This document shows positions 15,421 through 29,010 of a DNA stretch of 64,000 nucleotides, piece after piece (position 1 is the first letter of the stretch; each line of letters begins with the position of its first letter). A model generated the notes under the pieces. The model worked only from the letters and a program-made list of their open reading frames with translations, was not told the DNA's origin and made no database searches. Location of the stretch: positions 6,822,925 to 6,886,924 of the forward strand of contig JACDQD010000003.1 in the NCBI GenBank assembly GCA_019843655.1, given 5' to 3'. A program made the position numbers and the translations under genes. The DNA comes from Lethocerus indicus (taxonomy: Eukaryota; Arthropoda; Insecta; Hemiptera; Belostomatidae).

Positions 15421-15459
15421 CTCTCTGTCTTTCTCTCCCTCTCTCTCTCTCTCTCTGTA
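15421..15459. repeat. (CT)n-rich tract
   Basis: A pyrimidine tract dominated by CT repeats in intronic DNA. The 157-residue minus-strand open frame spanning it has Arg/Glu runs that come from the repeat. Confidence 0.85.
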
Positions 15460-15502
15460 CGTGTGTATAAACACTGGCATTATTTGCATCCTCCACCTGT
15501 GC

Positions 15503-15578
15503 GCTTAGCAGACCGTGATACGAGCGCTGGCTTTCCCACTGGGGGTGCCTCGGGTTCAAAAACCGTGTAGCAGCCGGC
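15503..15578 (+). repeat. tRNA-like SINE fragment
   Basis: The segment reads like the body of a tRNA: a GAGCGCTGG block as at a D-arm/anticodon-arm junction, an anticodon-like loop flanked by CCCACTGGGG, then GGGTTCAAAAACC. The last resembles a B-box/T-loop with one extra A. A convincing A-box is lacking and the acceptor ends do not pair cleanly, so I call it a fragment of a tRNA-derived SINE, not a functional tRNA. Confidence 0.4.
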
Positions 15579-16086
15579 CCCAGAGTGTGCACGCTTCTAC
15601 TGAGGTTTCATTCCAGTCGACCGCCCTGCGAGCTTCAGAAGAAAAACGTTTTCAGCCACCATTTAGACCGCGCGACTCGTTTAAATGAAAAAATATTAAC
15701 GAACAAATTTAAATAGATTGTAGATCTGACCAGTTTCTCGATATCAAAGACAAAGTACCCGCAACGATAAACGGTAATGATAACGAATATTGGTAATAGT
15801 TATATTTGGTTGGCACAACCTTAACCAGTATATACCGAAACAAATTAGTATACAGACGTCTGCGTACCAGAATGTGTTTCATTTCAGCTATTAATCTTGT
15901 TAAATATTTATATTTAAGGAATAAAATAAAAATTACCCCAAATTCTTACTCCATTCGAAAATGTAAATAAAACAATACCTTTGTAAAATTATTCTAACCG
16001 CAGTAACAACGTACAACATTAATTTAACTTTTGACACCAATTTCACTATGTAAAAATTGCAAATTATACTAATGGTTTGAACTTAC

Positions 16087-19000
16087 TTGTCTTCTGCTGA
16101 AGTTCTTCGTCGTCCGAATCAGTGAAAAACCAAGTCTGAAACAGAACAACAAAAATAGTAATTAATAACAGGAATATTCTGGTGGGGTAATATAGTGTGT
16201 GCAAATACAACCGCACAGAAGCATAGAAGTGTTGTAATAATTTTGGTTCCCACAGCGGTTTCCTGATTTTATTCGTTTATTTATCGCATAGTAGAAAGGT
16301 TAGAAAGGCTCAAGCTGTTTCTCAAAGTCTATATCTAAATCAATCTTAGTTCACAATCGAATATAAGTTGTATAACGGAAATTATGAGTATAAAATAAAA
16401 ACAATTCAGTTAAATTCTATACCGTCAGTATTAGAGCTAGCGTATATAATTCAATAAGCGCAACCTTAATGGGTATTAGTATTTAGTATTTGGAGGATTC
16501 AATCGCAAGGTTTTTCATGGTTCAGTGCGAGTATAAAAACGACGTTCCCGCGAAGAATTAACAGAGCGATCCAATCTAGTTTAATTGAACTGTGGGAAGA
16601 CGTGATACGAGAGGGGACGGCTCGGAGAAAAAGAGCACCAGTCTAAATAAATAACAATAACCGTCAAGACGGGGAACCGAAAATAAACAGCGGCCAAGTC
16701 CATTAATAATTAAGAGACATGTTTGTTTCTCCGCGTCTGGACGCGATGGGAGCCGACGGTCCAACAAACAATAACACGAATGCGGGTCAGTTATGCAAAC
16801 ATTCTCCAAATGGAAAGTCTCGGATAACACCGGTGCCTGGGTCGGGGTTGGAAAATAAAAACGCCGGGTCGAGGAGGCCGTATTTCTGAAGTGCCGCCCA
16901 ACAGACAACAAGAGTGTGCCTCACATCCAACTTCTCCTATGGAATTTCAAAGTGCAAGGACATTTATAAGTTAAAACCGAGTTTATTAAAGTCCGTTGAC
17001 TAAAATACTAAAATTCGCAATGAGATCCGGAATAAACTGGTCGTAGTCGTAGTGCCGTAAAAAACTCCGCACGAACTGTCGAAAAATTGATACAAATGAC
17101 GCAAATTATTTAGCGGGCAACTTAAACAATTAAAACACTTAACGCTAATGCGGAAATCCGAATTAACATGTGTCATTCTTGTTAAGCAACGACTGCGAAG
17201 ACGACTGTCGGGCGAAACGATGAGGCTGACGTCACGCGACACTACATCGGGCTAACATATGTTTATTTAGTCACCGCATTAAAAACCGCCACTCGTTTAG
17301 AGCTATTTTTTATTCGTGGAAGATCCTCCCAATGCCATCCTAATTTCGGCCGAATATAAACTCCGACGTCTCTTAATAAAGAACAAAGAAGCACGATGAA
17401 TTTCAAAACTAAACTACATGCCAGATAAGGAGAGCGTAGCGCGGCCGGTCAGAATTGGCGAAGCGGGAAAAGTTTATACCTCGAGGATTGCAGATCGGGC
17501 GGTCGTTTAATTGACATTTCTTATATACGGAAAGTTACACTTTGAAGGCGAGCTTCACCTAGCGGTTCATGACTGACGTCAACCAGGGATCGCCCACGGA
17601 CCCAACTTAAATTCATTCCTTGTCCGGACCGAAAGTATGACTAACGGCCCCGAGAGAAGGGGAGGAATTTCAAGAATTGGGATTAGTGAGGTGGAATAGC
17701 TCGGCGGGGGTGAGAAGCCAGGTCAGAATCGCCTAACGAAAAGAAAATAACCGACGGAGGTGTGAGCCCACCTGTGTGGAGACTTATGTCCCAGACACAA
17801 TGCCACAGAAGACAGGCGACCGCAACATAATTTATATTCCACTGACTTTTCCGAGGCCTTAGAAAGGCATACAATAACAATTATACTACTCATAATACCG
17901 CATTTTTTACATTTTTGCTTATACCGTGTATTTAAAACTCTATGGTATCGAACGGGGATCCGACAAGAAGTACTAGGTATTAGGACAAGAGATAAAAAGA
18001 ATAAGCATGACAACAGATCTCATTAGGAACCCTTTATATTGTCCAAAAGAGAACCATAACAAACGAAGTCAACAAGACGCGATTGTAGCTCCTGTGTCAA
18101 ACAGAAACGAGTAAAAAATGAAAAATAATACTAATGTTAAAATCCCTCGAAATCAGAATTTCTAAGCCTCTTACCTATCGAGGTACCTAAAAATGTTTCT
18201 AAACTGTCATGGGAGTAATTGAATCCAACATTTCGTAAAAGTATGACTGTCTATGACAACCTCGTGACTGGAAACCGTTCCAGACTATTTAGCCGAGGGT
18301 AGAAAACCGAGGGTTGGTGTTGGGGGAGGGGAGACGTCTTGAAAAATATTAATGCGGTCTGCAAGAGGGTCGGTGGCGTAGGGACGGCCACCTGTGGCGA
18401 TGGTCTGCTCCGTGAACACGTGTGGACCGACATGTGGCTCCGGAGTCGGAGTGAACGCCACACGTGGTCCAGAGTCCACGGTTCTATCGACCCGCTCACA
18501 CGACACAGCAGTCCTCGAACGAACCGCACAACGGTACGGAAAAAGGGCTCTGGAAGTACTCTCGCTCAAAATTTCGGCATCCGAAATTTGATTGATATCC
18601 TTTGCGAACATCAACCTGTTCGTGATAATGAGATCGCAAAAACTTTCATGAGGCAGCATTTCTCGAACTCAACATTTGATGTTGCCAAAATGATGTGAAG
18701 CGGACGGTTACAAGACTTAGACGCTAATTTACAAACCGAAAGTCAGTTTTTCCCCAGCATATTTGTCATGTACTCTTTTGCACGCGGCCGTCGAGGAAAA
18801 AACATATGCGAGAATTCAGAAAGAAAAAAAGCCTCGGCTGCGATCCGCTGAAGATCTAAACGGCGGAATACGTGTGCCGACTTGAAATCGAAGCTGACCC
18901 GAGAGGGACCGCCATAACGAACGATAATTCTTCTTATTCTTTAACAGGAAGCAAGTTCCGTGTCAATTTACACTTGAGGAACGGCGGGAGAACTGCAGGA

Positions 19001-22000
19001 ACGAAGAACAGACGGATACGGTAATGGCGCCGAGACGCCGCTAGATATTCCCACGTCTGTTGAACGAACACATGGCCAACACACAAGGGGACATGCCCTC
19101 CATAATGTAAGTCACTCTCCGATATATCTCTCGACTCATTCTCCAATCCAAACACAGCGGCCAGATAAAATAACCACATTTCCTAAAGTTATTTACCACA
19201 TTTCTTTCTTATATAAACACGAAAAGCACCCCAAGCTCGCTTTCAAGTAGGGGATAACCCGATAACATCGAGAATTAACACTTTCTGTACCACCGATAGG
19301 TTCGCACATGATATTATGTGCAAGGATATACATTTTCACTTTCCACGATTATTTTATTACGCTTGGTGCGCCACTGGTGAACAATTTTCATTACAGAAGT
19401 ATTCTGATAAACTTCAACTGCCTATACTTATTTTTCTTCCGTTTATCTATATTCTCGAGTCAATATAAAAACTTTTTACGTGCATCAATGGTCTACTATA
19501 TTCGAAACATTATTTGCCGAATTTCTGATTCAAGGACAGATGGCCGCAATATTATATTATTATTAGATTTATATTCACTAATCTGTTTAAAATGAAAATA
19601 CGTCGTAGCCCTAACTTAATGTAATCGTATATTATTAAAGAGGGTACTTTTCGAACTGTAGTAAAAGAGTAGTAAACAGAATGTCATATTTATCGTTCCA
19701 GAAACATGTCTAAGTCCAGTTTGCTTAGCATTACATTAATCTGCCTGTAAATACGGTAATATCTCCAGTACGGATTATCTAGAAATGGCGGCCAAGTTAC
19801 CACCTAACTTCACAACGGCTGCATAAGGCATTCCACCGGCCTCTTCTTACCGGCAGCCGGCAACTTAATGTTACATAATTCATTGAACCAAAATTACCCT
19901 AAAAAGCGGTGCAATTGCCCTCTAATAAATCCTCACAAAATTGGTAAATCAGTACAGGGCGGACAGTAAGTGGACTTAATCGTAACGTATAATGGGACCG
20001 GACGCATGCTGAGGATGCAGCGGCCCAGGGCCCCCGCGTAATGGGCCGCCGGTACTTACGGTAAGAAGGGATGACAGAAAGGCCCGTGCCCTCGACAGCT
20101 ACCGCATTCCTCCCGTCGCCCGCGCCTATTCCAAACCCCCGCGACGACTTCATACCTAAATAATCTCCACTTTCCCAGGCTCGGCATACCGCGAGCGCCA
20201 TCGGCTCCCAACCCGACAGCACAACACAAGGCGCCCACACCGGCCTCCTTCCTACGACCTTATTATATGGAAATACCGCCTTTAACGGGAAGGCCGCCCG
20301 ACAATCGCCCAGCTGGCATTCTACCAAAACCTCTGGATTAAAATAAAAACAGCCCGGTGAGCTGTTATAAATCAGAAAAGAATACTAATCTCGTGCGATT
20401 TCAAGTTCCTCTACTGGCCCTAAGTTCAACCGGATTAGACATTCCGCCATCCAGAGTAACAGTGTAGTGACACACTACCAACACAATATTACTGACATTG
20501 TATTAAATTATTTCTCACAGGGTATTTGCATCGAATTTTGTATGATTGTGAAATAAGGAATAACTTAAAATGTTTTGCCGTTTAATACCCATATGAAATA
20601 TCTTTTTCATTACGGAGTTCGTTCATGGTTAGTTGACGTGCACATATTACGTATCTTATGTAATATATGCTGGGCAAAATGATTCAAGTACTGATAAAAC
20701 CTATAGGCAAGTTATTTTATAAAACATCGATGGTTGAAGCCCACTAGAACGCTGCCTCGATTACTTCTAATATAATTCCGTCTTCGTGACAGAATAAAAT
20801 TCTCAAAAGATAGGTAAAATATTAATACTAATAATCGATACGAATATTAAAGCGCATAATGCAAGGAATATTAATAATATTCGAATTTTTCATTTCGCAG
20901 AGGAAAATATATCTCGTGCGATTTAAAAAACTCTTGTCGGTTATCCATCAACCTTGAATAACCGACAAGAGTTTTTTTTTACGGGTGAGGCTTTTACGGG
21001 GAGGTCCGCGGGCGTTCGTAACCATTTGAAAAATAACCATACAGGCAAGACGTTCGGAGCGACATTAAGATCAACGAACTGTGAACTAATGGGTCACGAG
21101 CCTGAGTGGATCCGCGTGAATAAAAGAGGAAGGGCTATCATATAAGTTGGTCAGTGAGGAGGAATTCCCGAGCTCGGTGGCGGCGGCGGGCATGTAAATC
21201 AGTGGGCCCCTATCCCGTACGCGCGTACACGTGGGGCCCGACATCCGGGCCTATTGTCCTGCGCACACCGAGAGACACACGCGTAAACTCGACCCCAGGG
21301 CCCTCCGTATCCTAGAAGGTCCGGGGAAGGGGGGATGTCCCTCTCGTCGGGACACTAAATATTTAACAGCATTCCGTACTCAATTTTGTACGAGTCCGCC
21401 TACTTTGTAATCAGAGCAGTGGCTATGAGGCAAAATTATTCTGCGAGAATTAGAAAATTAGATAAGTTCCAGATTACCGGACAAATTTTAGGGCGCATTT
21501 GATATTAAAATGTTATTTCCTTGAACATAGCGCGTGCAAAAGTATCAATTTAAATATTCTGTTTTTTATACGGTTCTATATTTAATATAACAAAAATTAT
21601 GTACCGCATTTATGTATAAATAGCCAACTGAGAGAATATATGTGTAATATATGAGCTGCCATGTCGTTCAGGTGTGATAACAGAGAATTTGGGGCAATGT
21701 ATGAACGCATAATAGCGTTCTCCCGCAAGAAATGCGTGAAAAATTGAGTTTTACCGAAACCCGCCAAGTTTAAGGCCAGCAATCGTAAAATATGCTCGGT
21801 GAATAACCGAGATAGCGAACCGAAAAAAAAAGGATAGAGACGACTCCTCATCCGGGGCAGTTGTTTTTGCCCCTGGGGTTAGGGCGGGCTACCGGTGCCA
21901 GGTTTCAACGAGTAAAGAGGATAGGCGGGCCACAAAAAAATCATTTATTAAAATCCCGGGACAGATCTCGAGCCCGATACAAACTGCCGTCCGCCCGGCG

Positions 22001-22238
22001 CGTTGAAGGGGCGGGGGCACAAAAACTCGAAATTCAATAATACTCATCGAAAAATATATCGGCAGAATTGGTTGGGAAGGTTCAAATTAAACGGTCGGCT
22101 GACATGGACATCTCTCCAAAAGGATCAGGTTCCTCAGTACCATTTTTTTGTGATTTATAAATTCCTCCAAAACATTTTTTATATAAACCGTATCAATTCT
22201 AGCGCATGTAATAGACTGGCCGGGAGCGTTTCAATTAA

Positions 22239-22283
<45 letters not shown>

Positions 22284-25200
22284 ACCTAATTCTGCTAATC
22301 ACATTTCCCCCCGGCAATCCCTGCGTCCGCGACCAGATTTATATTCCTTACAGGCTCCGAACCGCGCCAACAGTACAGGAAAAGCACATTTCATCTCAGC
22401 GTCGATTAAACAGTACAAAAACCCCCACTTTATAAAATCACATCTACAAACAATGAAGGAAGGCAGTTATGGGCGGGGTTCTGTGGAGAATTTTAATTTA
22501 AAAAACAAAGAAACAACAAAAAGGTGGCTGCTACTGTCTGCCGGACAAAAAGCATTGGCCAGAAGGACAACTCTCCGGGGATGTCTCCACCAGTCGCCAT
22601 GACATAGTTCTCATTAAATAAGGAATAATTCCATCAATGCACTAAGTCACAAACTGCAATTTTGTATTGTGTATATATATTCTGTTCGCAAATAAATTGA
22701 ATAACTTGCTATACTACCGGCCAACATATCATAAAAAGATACTTTTTATTCAAACATCGAACCCGAAAATTTTAAATAAATTATCTTCAATCCTGCACAA
22801 TTTCTCACTTAAGTAAACTATTTTTAAATAGTATAATATATTCAGTTATTATAATACAAACGACAACCGTGTTGAGGTTGTTGGATTCCTGACCCAAGGA
22901 CAAATGTCTGTGAGCTTCACTGGACGGCGAATTATATTCGCAAATTATACAACTGGGAACAGTAAACAGTACTACCGGAATGCAGCAATACATTATTGAG
23001 TTAAATAAACTTTTCATATAATAACAGGAATAAAATATGAATTGTATGTACAGGAATGTAATAAAAGATCTGTTAACACCTATGATACGCTTTATGCTAT
23101 CTTACCTCCCAGTGGACGATTACAGCTAGCAAATAATAACTGTACCTCCCAATAATTTTGGGTATATTAAGTTATCTCATACTACATCAATTTAAAATAT
23201 TGTTATACAATGGATAAAATCTGCTATAACAACAATGAGTAATACATTCTAACAAGATATACATAATACTTGGAATTTCAGTTTCCACAAACTCAAATAT
23301 CCCAGCAAAGATAAGACAAGAAGTTCATTGTACGGGAGCCAGGTAAACATAACGGTGAAATTTCATTGTGAAATCACCCTTTCTTTGGTCATGAAAAGAA
23401 CTAAATAACCGTACCTGCGTACTCTTCACTTCCAAGAATCGTACCTGGGCGTTTGCATACCTTTCAGGTACATGTAATTGTTACTTGACTAATCAAAAGA
23501 AGCAATTGTAATCACAATCTTACAAACTAATCAATCAAATTGCGCTATGTAAGCACCGAAGAAAAAAATTCTAAGTAAATGTTGCTAATAAATGATTAAA
23601 ATAATTTTAACAAGAAAATTGATGAAGATTTCAATTTCAACGACGAAATATTCCCTCAAAGAAGAAACCGGAACGTTAAAATTATATATATACCTATGGT
23701 CCGAGGGATATGAGAATCTCATTTAATAACGCCGGTTCGGTTATAAAGAGGACTTCGTCCCGTAACAGAAAAAGGGAAGGCAATTTCAGTGTCACACAAT
23801 AAAGGGCGGCAAAAATCTCGGTAAAATAAGTTTAGAACGAGAACATGAACTAGCAAGGAAGGCATAAAACTTAACATGAGATTAACATCTCAATGGTTTG
23901 CGCATAAATTCCCGGCTAGGTTTAATATCTTTACTTCATAAACATGTACAACGGACTAATTTAAAAAATAGGCCGTTTTAAGAGGGCAGGTGTGGTGTCC
24001 GGTTAACAGGCGGTTCCCCATTCCGGTCATTAATTTAGGTAGGAATAGGCGCGATTACGAAAACCCCCGCCGGCAATTGATTGTAACTAGGACGGGAGGA
24101 AAAAACGACCGTCACTAGGAGAGATTCGGCTTTTGATCAAATATCTGGAATGCCTTTATAATTCTATAAAATGTTTCCCACCGATGTTTGTGAAAATGTA
24201 AGGATCATCGATCAGGCTATTGTCCGTTAAATCGCGAAAAATCCAAATTTTTACAGCGCGAACTCTGTTAAAAATTGTAAGCTACGAGAATGAGACTTGC
24301 TCAAGAAAGGTGAGTGGGCGCTCTAGACAGGTCCAGTTGAACCCGTCCGGCCGCCTCCTCCCTTCCCTGCCCATCTGGCAGGATCGTTTGTCGCCGGTCA
24401 CCATTCTGGCACGTACACCAACCGATCGCACTTAACCCGCATATCCTTCGAGCGAGTCGAGATAGGAAGCAAGTACTTCTACTTCTAACCACCACCACCA
24501 CCACCCCCCCCCCTCGTCTTCTATAACTTCCTTCAGTGTCCTCGAGTTAAGGCCATGTCGGTCAATCCTAAAGTCGCTTAGAAGGCTTTCCCACGAGATT
24601 TACTGGCGCGTACCGTTGACTCATTCGGACTACTGTGAAAATAGCGGAATTATCCCTATCGACGATTTGCACGCGAGGGCATATACAAGACGATTAACTG
24701 AAAATATGGAGCGGAATTTCATAACCGTCCCGACCCGTCGGCTTTAACGCAAGCCGATTATCCCGAAAATTCCGAAGAAAAAAAAATGAGAAGCCCGAGT
24801 ACCTCAGGACCCAGACAAATGAATTTACATAATCATCTCACTCCTGAATGAACGATGCAACTTGGTCCGAAAATATCTTGGTATCCCAGAAAGCGGGATC
24901 CTATGAGACGTAACAAACAAACAATTGAGCAGTAATGATGACGGGGATACAGTCTTCCCACTACAGCCCAACTAGCTCGTTTGGTCTCGGGTTTGACCGG
25001 TTTCTAGTTCCATCTGCGGTCAGCAGTATTGGCAGTAAGTACCGCGGTCAAGTCAAAACTGACCAATTCGGTTCCTGACATCACCGTCACTACGCTCATG
25101 CCCATTATACACGTCGTTAGACAGGATTACGATACGGTGAAAGCAGTCCGCTCCCTGACCGAAAAAGCAGATCAATCGGGTGACTATTTCCAAAAGTATT

Positions 25201-28200
25201 TCACGCAATGGCCATAAATGTTCTGTTTGTTTCAGAATTTGTATTTAAAATCAGCCTGTTTGTCGCTTGAGCTAGAAGTAGCTTACTCCGAAGACATCGG
25301 TGGATCGGGAGAAGAATAATGTTTTACAGGTTATCCATTGCAATTTTCAACGTATGAACAACACAATACATTGTATCCTAAATATAAATGTATGTTAAAT
25401 ACATTTTTTAAAAGCTCATTATCAGAAACTGATGGCAAGATCCCTGATATAGCGCGAATGCTCACCTTCCATGCGACCATCAACCGCAATGAGCGCGCAA
25501 GAAAAATAAATTAAAAACCGGTGCGTTTCAATTCTTATCGAACTTTCTATTTTAGGAGACAGATACGTACGGTGGACGTTCACAGGCAAAGTTTCCCATA
25601 CGGTGAGAGAACATTCGATAGTAAAGGGTAATACATCATAAAGGCGAACAAGGAGCAACCCGGTAAAGGAGATTTAGACGCCGTGTTTCCATAATTACCT
25701 TGTCCATTCCCTTAATAAGAGTACGCCTCACCACTTATTAGGATCGAACTACAAATATTTTAAAAACGACTCGGTCGTTACTTTCAGAGTATCTGGTAAA
25801 ATCTTTAAGGTTTAAGGCTTATAATTTACGATGGAATTGTTTGGCTCCCACGTAAAATTGAGCACTGATAACTCCTTATATTTAAGTCGAACATACAAAA
25901 CAATTTCTTATTTACGTACTTCATTTATACCATGCGAACAGCGCGTTAATAAGTATTAACACTGAAACTCAACCTTTAGTCAATTATTATTTCCACACCA
26001 CTCTAAGCTAGCGCTCAAGTGTATCATCTACTGTACGCCGCTCCAAGTCAAGTGGTGACCGATGGCATTCCAAAAGTGTGGGAACGCGGCAGGGTAAAAA
26101 ATGAAAACAACCTGCGAAACTCACAAAAAAGACCGAATCGCTTCCTAGTAATCTTACAAAGCAATTATTTCAGAATCCGAAAGGTCTTATAAACGGGCGG
26201 GGAAGCGTATCGGGGTCAGTGAAAGACGTCATCAAATTAAGGCATATAAACAAGTTCTAGTGGCACTAGAATCGTGATTCCACGATTGATAATTAGCACG
26301 GGGAAAAGTTGTTATGTTTGGAAATCGTTTGATAAAAATTCGAAATCTTATAAGCAAAGTGAAGTAAAAACATCAAGGAGAGAATATCCCTTGTAAGTTC
26401 AAGCATCGTCTACGAACTAATCGCTTTGAACTTTATTACATTTTAAGATTAGACTGGTCTTTAAAATATGAAATAATTAGAATGTAATACATACATAAAG
26501 ATGCGGATTCAAATACCGCATTAATTCCCTCATTTCCAAGATTAATCTCTGTTTTATTACTTGTTTCTTCCACAAGATTTTGTTAACTCACTAAGGGCTC
26601 AGCAAATTCAACCTACGAATAAACTGTCGGCATTCCATAAGCGGGTTTAAAAATAAGATTTTATTTTACGAGCGTTTCGTCCGCTTCCAGTTCTCTTCTT
26701 CCTTTCGAGAACCGGGCATTTCAAATTCGAATTTGCAAGCTTTGATATAATTCAACGCCGAGCGAAGCTCCCCGAACCCTCGGGGGCTAAAAGAGAGTAC
26801 GGGGGGGCTGGCACGCGACCCGACCCCTCCCGGCTAATACCTGACGGATGCCCGGCATAGCGCATAACAGGGCCACAGGGCGCGTTTCCAACGTTCGGCA
26901 CAGAGAGAGGTGCTGAGGGGAGATAAGGATCGCGTGCAGACCCGGGATAACCGTAAAACTGGTCGGCGGTCCTGAGAACCTACCTCTTCCCCAGCCAACG
27001 GCCCTGGCACGTGCCACAGACAAAAGGCCCGCGTCTAATTCAGCACGGGGAACCGACAAAATATCCGATGAAACGAGACCCCAGGATCTTCGACGTAATT
27101 GTACAAATAGAGGAATGAATAAACATGACTGAATGCATTCGCGAAGCCGTCGACAAAGTACAACCGGTACTGTCTCCGTATGTATGTTGCACCTTTATGT
27201 ACGAAAGACCGCATTAACAGAATAAAATGATTTCATAAAGACAATAATTTTCATTTTCAAACGCGTAACCGGCCTCGCTCCGTACCCGGATTTTCATTTA
27301 ACTCCGCAGAATTAATGGCGCGGTAAATTTATTTAGACGCATATTACAGGCGTTGCTAAAAAAGCGGTAATGTAATGAAATCAGCAAAGAGGTAAATCTT
27401 TGAAATTATATACTTATTCTTTCCAGTAGCTTTTCAATCGCCGTGTGTAATTCATTTTAATTTAAGATAGATTTCATTAAATTTGAAGCAAAAGACAAAT
27501 ACATTTGGGGACGGATATTACAAAAATTAACCACTGACTTCACACGCCAATATTCAATTAATGAATGTTAACTGCATATCAGAATTGGTACATACCTGCT
27601 GTTTAGCTAGCTGGAACCATGTCTTGAGTATGACAGGTAGCCTGGCCTTGTGATAATGGACAGTTGTCTTAACGCTGATGAAGACGTCTGAAAGTGACCC
27701 AGAAGTAGTGTAAGCCTGAGGGGTGGCGGTTGTGGCCACTTTTGGAGGTGATCCTCCGACATCAATCACATTGGTCTCGTAGTCACCTGACAGAGACCTG
27801 GGAGCTCTCTCCTGCCATCCTATCTCCTGCAAGAAAAATAACTCTGATATTACTTTCACGATTAATTGGTGTTAGTAGACACAAGGGGAGAAATGAAAAC
27901 TCATCCTACAGTCTAATATATGATTAGACAGATCCACTCTGAAATGATGTCATAAACAATAATGATTAAACCTTGGTTTGTAACTAGCATTACTTGCATT
28001 ATTTTAACATCTGACATATAATAATTATTAAATGCATATAATATATATAAATAAAATTTATTGATAAGAGTTCAATAATGCATTAGAACTGTATTAAAAT
28101 TAAATTAGGATTATGAGCAACAAAAACTGAATAAAATTCTTTTTTATTTTCAGATATTGGTAACCACACTCCTAATTGGGTAGAATGACAGAAAAAATAT

Positions 28201-28956
28201 TTTCCAATTGTATCCGAATTCCATTAGAATGAAACTGACCGGGAATTTTTTTGTGAACGTTCCTTGTAAAAAGAACACCTGAGGAACAAAATATCCTGTG
28301 GAATTTTCCCCATTGGACTCCCGGTGATCATTAGTGTGTCGGCAAACACTGGCACTCGACTGGGCACAAAGAGATCCGGTCTCATCTCGGGAAGGGGCCC
28401 AAACACCCCAACAGAAATCCACTACAATTGCTCTCGGGAGGGATATTTTTTTACCATCTGACAGTTACAGATTTTTAAGTTTCCCCGGCAGGTATGCACT
28501 AATGAAGGCTGGGGGTTCATTAGAGGGGATGAAAGTTACAAACATCCGAAGGATTCTTTGGGTTTAATTGAGCTGGTGTGTCCCTAACAAGAACATTCAA
28601 TAGATGGGACAAACAGATAACACCAGTGATTTACAATGGGTCTCCTCTTAACTTCCTCCAAATGACAAAATTCAAAGTAATCCAATCGGTTAAACCAATA
28701 TGGGATATAAAATACTCAATGAATAATATTCATATAAATCAGTCATAATAATATTCATTATATCCGTAATAATCATTAATATTATTTAAAATGTGAAAAT
28801 TAAAATTAAATATTACAAAAAGTTATAGACATGTTTCATTAATTTCCTGGTTTTGATTGGTTACCAACCACAAGTCGATGGTATTCGTTTATTGAATTTT
28901 GAAACCAATATCTAAAAAATAAATGTTAAATATGTATCTCTGTATGGGCAAGTGTA

Positions 28957-29010
<54 letters not shown>

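Larger units (their letters stand above)
1..16086. other. Probable fringe intron 3 (no exon found)
   Basis: This is 16 kb between the third fringe coding exon and the left edge. I looked on the minus strand for the next fringe exons, which should encode the conserved Cys/Lys-rich segment, the DDD motif and the FATGGAG motif, and found none. Open frames here are short and overlap on both strands. The DNA keeps CpG at normal frequency and has moderate GC, unlike the genes after 36.6 kb. It contains a (CT)n tract, a 12-G run at 5916-5927, a (TA)n tract and two tRNA-like sequences, listed separately. It is assigned to the intron by inference only. Confidence 0.6.
16136..27595 (-). other. fringe intron 2
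   Basis: An 11.5-kb intron bounded by a GT donor after the exon ending LAKQQ and an AG acceptor before TWFFTD. It has CpG-rich, moderate-GC DNA with no recognisable gene. It contains one (TA)n tract, a long perfect hairpin and a GC-rich stretch near 18.3-18.6 kb with overlapping open frames on both strands that look fortuitous. Confidence 0.8.

Noticed and set aside
15119..15592. 157-codon minus-strand frame
   Set aside because: Much of it is translation of a (CT)n/(GA)n tract and a tRNA-like fragment; no domain is visible.
18285..18698. Overlapping open frames of 119-124 codons on both strands
   Set aside because: They occur in a CpG/GC-rich patch where stop codons are rare, overlap each other on both strands, and resemble no protein family.
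19899..20327. 142-codon minus-strand frame
   Set aside because: No recognisable motif, no start or splice context, and it lies in the middle of a fringe intron in GC-rich DNA.
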